Made by a program: the position numbers and the translations under genes. Source: Rhodoferax sp. (lineage in GTDB: Bacteria > Pseudomonadota > Gammaproteobacteria > Burkholderiales > Burkholderiaceae_C). From it: a stretch of DNA of 13,627 nucleotides. The number at the start of each line of letters is the position of its first letter. Within the stretch, counting starts at the first letter, position 1. Below are positions 8,199 through 13,627 of the stretch, piece after piece. The DNA is taken from NCBI GenBank assembly GCA_029946045.1, contig JAQSDS010000434.1, positions 1 to 13,627 of the forward strand, in the 5' to 3' direction. The notes below the pieces were generated by a model. The model was not told where the DNA came from, did not search any database, and saw only the letters and a list, made by a program, of their open reading frames with translations.

Positions 8199-8210
8199 CG
8201 CACCCCATCC

Positions 8211-8226
8211 TCCGTAGTTCTACGGA
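8211..8226. promoter_or_regulatory. Perfect 7-2-7 palindrome, candidate response-regulator operator
   Basis: TCCGTAG, a TT spacer and CTACGGA form a perfect inverted repeat just after the regulator stop and 104 bp before the GlcG-like start. No T-run follows, so it does not look like a terminator. Its centre lies about 65 bp upstream of the transcription start predicted from the -10-like TACATT. That is a usual position for LuxR/FixJ-family activator sites. Its identity as an operator is inferred. Confidence 0.5.
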
Positions 8227-8248
8227 GCCCAAAGCGTAGCCGCACGAA

Positions 8249-8277
8249 TGGCCGGCGCGCCCCGGTTTACCTACATT
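8249..8277 (+). promoter_or_regulatory. Weak, possibly activator-dependent promoter of the GlcG-like gene
   Basis: TACATT at 8272-8277 matches the -10 box at 4 of 6 positions. The hexamer 17 bp upstream, TGGCCG, is a poor -35 box. A poor -35 with an operator about 65 bp upstream fits an activated promoter. The evidence is weak and rests on position as much as on sequence. Confidence 0.25.
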
Positions 8278-8330
8278 TACGCCAGGGTTTGAACAGTTGC
8301 TTCAGCACCCACATTTCCTGGAGAAAAACC

Positions 8331-8822
8331 ATGCGTTCCATTCATTGCGCCACCGTACTCGTCCTGTCTCTTGCCACCCTTGGCGCCAACGCCCAGAGCG
8401 TGCGTGTCGAAAAAAACATGTCGCTTGAGCTGGCCACCAAAATTGCCGCAGCCACCGTGGCGGCCTGCAGTGCCGACAAGTTCAATGTGACCGCCACCGT
8501 GGTCGACCGTGCCGGTGGTGTGCGCGCCGTTTACCGCGCCGACAATGCCGGCCCGCACACGCTGGCCGCCAGCCAGGCCAAGGCATTTACTTCGGCGTCG
8601 GGCAAGAACACCACGCTGGCGATGTGGGAGGGCGTGCAAAAGAACCCCGCTTCGACCCATGTGGCCATGATTCCCGGTTACCTGCTGCTGGGCGGGGGCG
8701 TGCCGGTCAAGGTCGGTGACGAAGTCATTGGCGCGGTCGGCGTGGGCGGTGCGCCAGCCGGTCAACTGGACGAGAAGTGCGCCATGGCGGGCATTGCCAG
8801 CGTGCAGGACATGCTCAAGTAA
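8331..8822 (+). CDS. Secreted GlcG/HbpS-family (Haem_degrading, DUF336) protein
   Basis: This small exported protein has 163 residues, about 140 after removal of a signal peptide ending near GANAQ (residues 1-22). The mature part is one GlcG/HbpS domain. It has SLELATKIAAATVAAC, a beta segment VTATVVDRAGGVRAVYRADNA, a helix ASQAKAFTSASG and the glycine-rich end GGGVPV...GAVGVGGAPAGQLDE. In the family, Streptomyces HbpS is a secreted haem-binding accessory sensor, while other members have no proven activity. GGAG at 8320-8323, seven bases before the ATG, supports this start over the upstream ATG at 8289. The gene follows a two-component system and precedes a second exported protein by 30 bp, so it is probably a target or accessory sensor of that system. 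Haem binding is inferred from the family only. Confidence 0.88.
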   Translation: MRSIHCATVLVLSLATLGANAQSVRVEKNMSLELATKIAAATVAACSADKFNVTATVVDRAGGVRAVYRADNAGPHTLAASQAKAFTSASGKNTTLAMWEGVQKNPASTHVAMIPGYLLLGGGVPVKVGDEVIGAVGVGGAPAGQLDEKCAMAGIASVQDMLK

Positions 8823-8852
8823 ACGGCACCGGCCCCCACCCAAGGACCAACC

Positions 8853-9557
8853 ATGGCCAACACGACCCACTGGATGGCATGGCCCATGGCGGCCTGCATG
8901 GCCATGGCCACCCTGACCTCAACGGCACAGGCCCAGGTGGCACCCAGTGCGGTTGAAGCGGCGCGTTACACGGGCTTGTTGGCCGCCGCACAGCAGGGCG
9001 ACCTGGCCAAAGCCAAAAAACTGCTGGCCGCAGGCGCCAATGTGAATGCGCGTGACTCCTATGGTCGCACCGCCGTGCATATTGCCACCCACGCCCGGCA
9101 GCGCGAGCTGCTTCGCGTGTTGGCCCAGGCCGGCGCTGACCTGGCGCTGCTGGAAAACGACCGTTATGACGCCGTCACGATTGCCTCAGTGGCGGACGAC
9201 GAAGACACACTGCGTGTGCTGCTCGGCCTGGGCGCGACTGCCAAGCTCACCACCAGCCGTTACGACGGCACCGCGCTCATTGCGGCCGCCCATCTGGGCC
9301 GCGATGGTGTGGTCAGGCAATTGATCGCCGCCGGTGCGCCGCTGGACCATGTCAACAATCTGCATTGGACCGCACTGATCGAAGCCATCGTGCTCGGCAA
9401 TGGCGGGCCGCGGCATCAGGAAGTCGTGCGCGCGCTGCTGGCCGCCGGTGCCAGCACCCGCTTGACCGACCGCGAAGGCAACACCCCGCTGGCGCTGGCC
9501 AAAGCGCGGGGCTATGCAGCCATCGTCAGCCTGCTGGAAAAGGCCGGCGTCCGATAA
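8853..9557 (+). CDS. Exported ankyrin-repeat protein
   Basis: This protein of 234 residues has an N-terminal signal peptide; the hydrophobic stretch ends at STAQAQ near residue 28. Five to six ankyrin repeats fill the rest. Examples are GDLAKAKKLLAAGANVNARD, YGRTAVHIATHA, DGTALIAAAHLGRDGVV and EGNTPLALAKARGYAAIVSL. The repeats form a protein-binding scaffold, so the likely role is periplasmic protein-protein interaction; no catalytic domain is present. AAGGA about eight bases upstream of the ATG at 8853 supports the start. The 30-bp gap to the GlcG-like gene suggests one transcript and a shared function. It ends only 2 bp from the convergent stop of the next gene, with no visible terminator between. 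The partner is unknown; the adjacent secreted protein or the kinase's periplasmic domain are candidates. Confidence 0.88.
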   Translation: MANTTHWMAWPMAACMAMATLTSTAQAQVAPSAVEAARYTGLLAAAQQGDLAKAKKLLAAGANVNARDSYGRTAVHIATHARQRELLRVLAQAGADLALLENDRYDAVTIASVADDEDTLRVLLGLGATAKLTTSRYDGTALIAAAHLGRDGVVRQLIAAGAPLDHVNNLHWTALIEAIVLGNGGPRHQEVVRALLAAGASTRLTDREGNTPLALAKARGYAAIVSLLEKAGVR

Positions 9558-9559
9558 GC

Positions 9560-9826
9560 TCAGCTGGCGGGGTCGAGGTGACCCAGCAAGGACCAACCCG
9601 CGTGGGTGTTGTTTTTGTCGTTCTCATAGTCCCAGACCGCCGCGCAACGCTCACACACGTAGCGGGTGACGGTGACCGCCCCGTGACGGCGCGGCTCCTT
9701 GCGGTTAACGCCTTGCATCAGCTCGGCATGGCCGGGGGCACGGCGCCAGTTGCGCTGGATGCTGGCGCAGGCATCGCACAGCGCCGGCGCAGTCAATTCA
9801 TTGGGGGGGTTCTGGTCTTGGGTCAT
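9560..9826 (-). CDS. Small four-cysteine (zinc-ribbon-like) protein, unknown function
   Basis: I do not recognise a named family for this 88-residue cytoplasmic protein. Two CxxC pairs are visible, C17/C20 (CDAC) and C58/C61 (CERC). They are separated by a basic segment, as expected for a single zinc ribbon. The second pair is followed by AAVWDYENDKNN. The protein has no signal peptide or membrane segment. Its low-complexity-free sequence, its good codon use and its tight 2-bp convergence with the ankyrin gene argue for a real gene. The ribosome site is weak. It lies 124 bp downstream of the DTW gene on the same strand, so it might be cotranscribed with it. RNA or protein binding is possible but not shown. 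Confidence 0.7.
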   Translation of the reverse strand: MTQDQNPPNELTAPALCDACASIQRNWRRAPGHAELMQGVNRKEPRRHGAVTVTRYVCERCAAVWDYENDKNNTHAGWSLLGHLDPAS

Positions 9827-9950
9827 GTGGCAGCTCTTTGTGTTGGGTAGCGATTGTCACCCGGTGTGCGGCATGGCTGTTTTGACTTTGTGGGAGTTGC
9901 GCCCTCGCGACGAAGGCTGTCTGAACTCATTTCATTGCATTTGAAGCCAT

Positions 9951-10700
9951 TCACAGCGATGGCGTGGCGCCAAAGGACAGTTCCCGTAACCGCTGGTGCG
10001 CCGCATCTTCCCAACCGACCGGCTGCTGGTTTTTGGCCTGCAGATAGTGGTGGGTAAACACCTCCAGGTAAGCGTCCAGCACCTCGGCCGCATGCGGCTC
10101 ACCCGCCAGGGCCAGGCACAGCGCGCCCACCTCGGAGGTGCAAAAGTGGTCGCTGCGGCTGGAGCGGCGCAGGCGGTAGTTGGAGATCTGCTCCGGGTGC
10201 AAACTCAGCACCGGCAAGTGGTTCAGGTAGGGGCTTTTGCGAAACATCTTGCCGGCCTCACTCCAGGTGGCGTCCAGCAACACAAACAGCGGGCGTTTGG
10301 CCGCATGCCCGTCGGTGGCCACGGCGGGCAGCAGAGCGGTGACCATTCGCTCGGGCGCCACAAACTCGCCGGGGAACACCACATAGGGCTGCCATTGCGG
10401 GTCAGCCAGCAGGGTCAGCAAGGCCGGGTCCACTGAAGTGCGGGCCCAGCCAAAAGCAAAGGTGTCGGCCACCACATCGGCAATCAGCCAGCCGGTGTTG
10501 CTGGGTTTGAGCGGCTCGATGTCGGCCATCAGCAGGCACATGCCCGCGCGTGTGGTCACATTGGGGCGCAAGGCGCACAGGCAGTGGCTGTGCATCACCC
10601 GGCAACCGGGGCAGCGCTCGCTGGGGCCGCCACGTGAGCGAAAAGGTTTGACAGCACGTGCCAGGCGGGCGGCGCGCAGGCGGTAGACGGCGTGGGTCAT
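9951..10700 (-). CDS. DTW-domain protein, probable tRNA-uridine aminocarboxypropyltransferase
   Basis: This 249-residue protein is the DTW family that includes E. coli TapT (YfiP). TapT transfers the aminocarboxypropyl group of S-adenosylmethionine to U47 of tRNAs to make acp3U. Visible motifs are a cysteine cluster C30, C33, C40 and C42 (a likely zinc site), KPSNTG at 65-70, the D-x-T-W signature DATW at 143-146 and YRLRRSSRSDHFCTSE near 175-190. Length and motif order match the family (about 230-250 residues). The start ATG at 10700 has no clear ribosome site, but the basic N-terminus before the cysteine cluster is usual. The gene is cytoplasmic and probably housekeeping. Activity on U47 is inferred from family membership; paralogous DTWD proteins can differ in target. 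Confidence 0.87.
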   Translation of the reverse strand: MTHAVYRLRAARLARAVKPFRSRGGPSERCPGCRVMHSHCLCALRPNVTTRAGMCLLMADIEPLKPSNTGWLIADVVADTFAFGWARTSVDPALLTLLADPQWQPYVVFPGEFVAPERMVTALLPAVATDGHAAKRPLFVLLDATWSEAGKMFRKSPYLNHLPVLSLHPEQISNYRLRRSSRSDHFCTSEVGALCLALAGEPHAAEVLDAYLEVFTHHYLQAKNQQPVGWEDAAHQRLRELSFGATPSL

Positions 10701-10751
10701 GGGTTCAGGGTTCTTGGGTCGCGGGATGAAGTGCTTGAGTTTGACATGAAG

Positions 10752-10769
10752 CGTATTTTGGAGAATACG
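10752..10769. repeat. Perfect 6-6-6 inverted repeat
   Basis: CGTATT and AATACG flank a 6-bp spacer in the upstream region of the DTW gene, about 50 bp before its start. It directly follows TTGACA at 10741-10746, so it could be an operator over a plus-strand promoter or a control site for the DTW gene. A chance match of this length is quite possible. Confidence 0.35.
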
Positions 10770-10907
10770 GCTCAGAATTTGATGCGCATTTTTGGGAAGT
10801 TGTTGCTGATATACCCGCCTAAGCCGTCTGCTGAAAACCCAAATGAGGCAGAGCTGTTTTAGCGGTCAGCTGCGGTGGCACGTGGAATAGTCTAGGGTGG
10901 TATGGGC

Positions 10908-10926
10908 GTTCTATCCTATATAGAAC
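10908..10926. repeat. Perfect 7-5-7 inverted repeat upstream of the ATPase gene
   Basis: GTTCTAT and ATAGAAC flank the 5-bp spacer CCTAT, about 80 bp before the ATPase start and just before its putative promoter. There is no trailing T-run, so a protein-binding site is more likely than a terminator. The binding protein is unknown. Confidence 0.45.
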
Positions 10927-10953
10927 TAGTGGGTGCTGGTGGCGATTGAGATT

Positions 10954-10982
10954 TTGATAATGGGTTTATATTGAAAAATAAA
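10954..10982 (+). promoter_or_regulatory. Putative promoter of the ATPase gene
   Basis: TTGATA (10954-10959) and AATAAA (10977-10982) are separated by 17 bp, matching the consensus at 5 of 6 and 4 of 6 positions in a very AT-rich leader. An overlapping alternative, TTGAGA (10946) with TATATT (10967), has a short 15-bp spacer. No Shine-Dalgarno sequence precedes the ATG at 11006, so the transcript may be leader-poor. Confidence 0.3.
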
Positions 10983-11005
10983 ACTGTAACGTTAAAATAT
11001 CAATA

Positions 11006-12178
11006 ATGATAAGCCGTCAATTCGAATCCACCGTCCGCCAAAAACTTCTGCAAAACCCCGCCGTGGTGCTGCTGGGGCCGCGCCAGGTGGGCAAGACCAC
11101 CCTAGCCCGCGCCTTGGCCAAAGATTGGCCAGGCGGCGCGGTGTACCTGGATCTGGAGCGTCCTGCTGACCGCTTGCGGCTCGACGATGCCGACTCCTAT
11201 CTGCGTGCCCAGCAGGGCAAGCTGGTTGTATTGGACGAGATCCACCGCGCACCAGGGGTGTTTGAAATCCTGCGCGGCATCATCGACGACAACCGGCAAG
11301 CGGGCATTCGCAGCGGGCAGTTTCTGCTGCTAGGCTCGGCAGCGCTGGACTTGATGCGCCAAAGCAGCGAAACCCTGGCCGGGCGTGTGGCATACATCGA
11401 CATGGCTCCGCTCAACACCGGTGAAGCCGCTGCCGCTGGCATTGACGACAACAACCTGTGGCTGCGCGGCGGTTTCCCTGACAGCCTGCTGGCTGCCAAT
11501 GACACCCAAAGCCTGGACTGGCGGCGCGATTTCATTCGCAGTTACCTGGAGCGCGACGTGCCCATGTTCGCGCCGCGCTTGCCCGCCGAGACCATCGGCC
11601 GCCTGTGGACCATGCTGGCGCACAACCAGGGCTGCGTGCTCAACCAGGCACGCATCGCCAGCGCACTGGGCGTGGCCAACCCCACGATTGACCGCTACAT
11701 CGGCCTGCTGGTCGACCTGCAACTGGTGCGCCGCCTGCGCCCTTGGGGAGGCAATCTGGGCAAACGGCTGGTCAAGTCACCCAAGGTATATGTGCGCGAC
11801 AGTGGCATCCTGCACGGTCTGTTGGAACTGGAAACCCTGAACGACCTGCTGGGTCACCCAGTGTGTGGCCTGAGCTATGAGGGCCATTGCATCGACAACC
11901 TGATCCAGGCTGCCGGCAACCGCCGCGTACCGTTTTTCTACCGCACCCAGGTTGGCGCAGAAATTGATCTGGTGCTGGAGCAAGGTGGCAAGCCCGAAAT
12001 TGCCATCGAAATCAAGCGCGCCATGGCCCCTAGCCCTGAGCGCGGCTTTGCCGTCGCTTGTGATGACCTGCAAATTGAACAGCGCTATGTGGTGTACCCA
12101 GGCACCGAGCGTTTCCCCCTACGCCATGGGGCACAGGCGATTGGCTTGGGGGACCTGGTTGCCCTGTTAAGTCAGTAG
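11006..12178 (+). CDS. AAA_14 / DUF4143 ATPase with C-terminal nuclease-like motif
   Basis: This 390-residue cytoplasmic protein has an N-terminal P-loop ATPase. Walker A is GPRQVGKTT at 24-32 with K30, Walker B is LVVLDEIH at 73-80 with D77/E78, and a sensor-1-like LLLGSA lies at 107-112. The second half (about 170-340) is DUF4143. It contains a winged-helix-like segment (NQARIASALGVANPTIDRYI) and ends with E-x(n)-EIDLVLEQ...IAIEIKRA. D321, E335 and K337 resemble a PD-(D/E)XK nuclease core. Proteins of this widespread family have no settled function. The length is typical and all motifs are intact, so it is probably active. The start at 11006 has no ribosome site but is right for the fold. 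The AT-rich leader and the convergent Fic gene 42 bp away suggest accessory DNA. Confidence 0.9.
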   Translation: MISRQFESTVRQKLLQNPAVVLLGPRQVGKTTLARALAKDWPGGAVYLDLERPADRLRLDDADSYLRAQQGKLVVLDEIHRAPGVFEILRGIIDDNRQAGIRSGQFLLLGSAALDLMRQSSETLAGRVAYIDMAPLNTGEAAAAGIDDNNLWLRGGFPDSLLAANDTQSLDWRRDFIRSYLERDVPMFAPRLPAETIGRLWTMLAHNQGCVLNQARIASALGVANPTIDRYIGLLVDLQLVRRLRPWGGNLGKRLVKSPKVYVRDSGILHGLLELETLNDLLGHPVCGLSYEGHCIDNLIQAAGNRRVPFFYRTQVGAEIDLVLEQGGKPEIAIEIKRAMAPSPERGFAVACDDLQIEQRYVVYPGTERFPLRHGAQAIGLGDLVALLSQ

Positions 12179-12220
12179 CCAGACTGTCGGCAAGCTTCAA
12201 CGGGCTGCCCGTGCATCCCA

Positions 12221-13627
12221 TCAATCCATCCCGTGATGCCTTTCCTTCCACGCGGCAAGCGCCAAGGGTCTGATGCCGAAACGCACCGCGTTCCCAGGAT
12301 GCAAGGCGGCGAACTCTTGCAATACCAGCCTGGTGAAATGGGCGGTGTCGGAGGCGGTTACCGTGGATGGCAGCCTGGCATTCACGGTGGCCTCGGTCGC
12401 GGCCTCGTCGTTTTGAACGATGGCGGCTACCACTTCGCTCAATGCTTGGCGATAGCGCAGACGAAAAATGTCTGGCGGCACCAGGTTCTGCTTGACGGCC
12501 ACGTATTGCTGGCATGAGCGCTCGTAGGCCCAGACAAAAACGTCACGCAGAAGCTCGATGCGATTGAGCTCGTAAACGCCGATCATGGCGTCCACGTAGG
12601 CCTGTTGCGGAACGTCGATGAAGGACAGCGGGCACAGATTGTGGCGAATGAGTGGTATGTTGGCCGCCAGCCTTGAGGTGCGCTTGTTCACATCCTCAAA
12701 CGGCTGTAGGTAGGGCAAATGCACCATCATAAAAAAAGCCTGCTCAAAGGGGTCGTCAATTTCCGCTGCCATCTGCGTGACGATGCCAAACAGCTCCTCC
12801 AGCCGCTGCGGCAAGGCAACCGGCAAATACACGCTGCCACTGATCTCTACCGCCCGGCGACGAAGGCGGCCCACCGCCGTCGGGTCGGCCATCAAGCCAT
12901 CCGACAAAAAAGCATGCAGCGCGATGATGCAATCGGAGGTCAACTGGGCATGCGTCGGGTCGAGCACCAGGTATTCAATGGCCTGCTTGTGGTTCAGAAT
13001 CATCTGGGTTTCCAGCGCGTTCTTGCCTTCGGCGGCTTGGCCGGATTCAATCAGCCGCTCGGTGTCCAGCCTGCTGTAGGTATTGCCTTCCAGCTGCGAA
13101 GATGCCCAGGACAGATCAATCAACAAGCGATTGAGAATGTCACGCGCAAAGGTGCCAGCGGGCGCTTGCTGCACACGCGCTTTGCCCATGGTGTGCAATT
13201 GATCCCGCAAACTTTGCGGCAGATAGGCGGTGTGATTGGGGTGGTACTGCTCCAGAAACGCTAATCTGTAACCCACTGGCGGGCGCATGGCACGCGGTTG
13301 GCGCGCGTAAGCTTTGATCTCTTCACCTTCCTGTGAAACAGGCACGTAAACCTCTGCAAAAATCTGCGCAGTGTCCACCCCCTCCTCCTGGGCAGACAGG
13401 GTTACTTTGACGGCCTGCGGGGTACCTGCGTATCGCACCGCCCGCGCCGCGCCCAGCATCTGAATCCGACCCTGCCCGACCAACTGGGCCAATCGGCGCT
13501 GCAAGGTGCGGCGCGCCATGGCGGGGTGCAGCGCCAGCAGTTCTGCCAGCGTCGTACCGGCAGGGTTGCCGTGAATGCTTGTCAGCAGATCGGCTTGTGT
13601 GGGTATGGCTGAAAGTGGCGCGATTTT
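12221..13627 (-). CDS. Fic-family protein with N-terminal winged helix, degenerate active site, partial
   Basis: The frame is open from its stop at 12221 to the right edge (468 residues seen) without a required start, so the true N-terminus lies outside. ATG 13519 is internal, because the helix-turn-helix-like segment LAELLALHPAMARRTLQRRLAQLVGQGRI spans it. Numbered from that ATG, an inhibitory motif S140-x-x-x-E144-G145 sits in SWASSQLEGN and the Fic core at 272-283 reads QPFEDVNKRTSR. The canonical motif is HPFx(D/E)GN(G/K)RxxR, so the catalytic histidine is Q272 (codon CAG at 12704-12706) and one glycine is V277. Classical AMP transfer by Fic proteins needs this histidine, so this protein is probably inactive in that reaction or uses another chemistry. 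DNA binding by the N-terminus is inferred. The family call is firm. Confidence 0.88.
   Translation of the reverse strand, partial: KIAPLSAIPTQADLLTSIHGNPAGTTLAELLALHPAMARRTLQRRLAQLVGQGRIQMLGAARAVRYAGTPQAVKVTLSAQEEGVDTAQIFAEVYVPVSQEGEEIKAYARQPRAMRPPVGYRLAFLEQYHPNHTAYLPQSLRDQLHTMGKARVQQAPAGTFARDILNRLLIDLSWASSQLEGNTYSRLDTERLIESGQAAEGKNALETQMILNHKQAIEYLVLDPTHAQLTSDCIIALHAFLSDGLMADPTAVGRLRRRAVEISGSVYLPVALPQRLEELFGIVTQMAAEIDDPFEQAFFMMVHLPYLQPFEDVNKRTSRLAANIPLIRHNLCPLSFIDVPQQAYVDAMIGVYELNRIELLRDVFVWAYERSCQQYVAVKQNLVPPDIFRLRYRQALSEVVAAIVQNDEAATEATVNARLPSTVTASDTAHFTRLVLQEFAALHPGNAVRFGIRPLALAAWKERHHGMD

Larger units (their letters stand above)
10701..11005. other. AT-rich gene-free region between the DTW gene and the ATPase gene
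   Basis: I find no supportable gene in these 305 bp. GC content falls towards the right, to about 35% in 10921-10980. It holds two perfect inverted repeats (10752-10769 and 10908-10926). An isolated consensus -35 hexamer, TTGACA at 10741-10746, has only a poor -10 match. A plausible promoter for the downstream ATPase gene is at 10954-10982. No transfer RNA, terminator with a T-run or direct repeat of an insertion was visible. Confidence 0.6.

Noticed and set aside
9946..9963. GCCAT/ATGGC hairpin at the end of the DTW gene as a terminator
   Set aside because: Only five base pairs with an eight-base loop and no T-run after it on the minus strand.
10741..10769. TTGACA followed after 17 bp by AATACG as a promoter
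   Set aside because: The -35 is perfect, but the -10 matches at three positions only and the next plus-strand gene starts about 235 bp later.
12179..12220. Bidirectional terminator between the ATPase and Fic genes
   Set aside because: Only a four-base-pair CAGT/ACTG stem was seen, without T-runs on either side.
12719..13264. Plus-strand 181-residue frame across the Fic gene
   Set aside because: Antisense to the recognisable Fic fold; no motif of its own.

Overview
The window is about 60-65% GC over most of its length and densely packed. Its protein families (ESPR-type two-partner secretion, FixJ-like two-component pair, small GlcG-like secreted protein, DTW protein) suggest a Betaproteobacterium of the Comamonadaceae type (Rhodoferax, Polaromonas or Acidovorax relatives). 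This placement is inferred from the general character of the proteins, not from a database search. I saw no rRNA or tRNA gene, CRISPR array or insertion sequence.

Layout from left to right. (1) Positions 2-4094, minus strand: a type Vb two-partner secretion operon. The outer-membrane transporter TpsB is followed after 13 bp by a large filamentous-haemagglutinin-like exoprotein TpsA, which runs off the left edge. A good sigma70-like promoter lies just upstream. (2) 4208-6070: a DMT/EamA-family transporter and a divergent AraC-family regulator sharing a 99-bp spacer. (3) 6088-9557, plus strand: a membrane histidine kinase and an overlapping FixJ/NarL-type response regulator. They are followed by a secreted GlcG/HbpS-family protein and a secreted ankyrin-repeat protein. 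A perfect 16-bp palindrome sits between the regulator and the secreted pair. (4) 9560-10700, minus strand: a small four-cysteine protein and a DTW-domain protein of the tRNA acp3U-transferase family. (5) 10701-11005: an AT-rich gene-free stretch with two inverted repeats. (6) 11006-13627: an AAA_14/DUF4143 ATPase facing a Fic-family protein. The Fic protein has a helix-turn-helix-like N-terminus and runs off the right edge; its catalytic histidine is replaced by glutamine.

The most interesting group is region 3. A two-component system adjacent to a secreted HbpS-like protein recalls the Streptomyces HbpS-SenS-SenR three-component redox/haem sensor, but the kinase here is of a different (HisKA, FixL-like) type and an exported ankyrin protein has been added. 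The palindrome is a natural candidate for the regulator's operator. Second is the Fic protein, which keeps its inhibitory S-x-x-x-E-G motif although its active site looks dead. Third, the distal, repeat-rich part of TpsA has much lower GC content than its secretion domain, which suggests a mosaic exoprotein.
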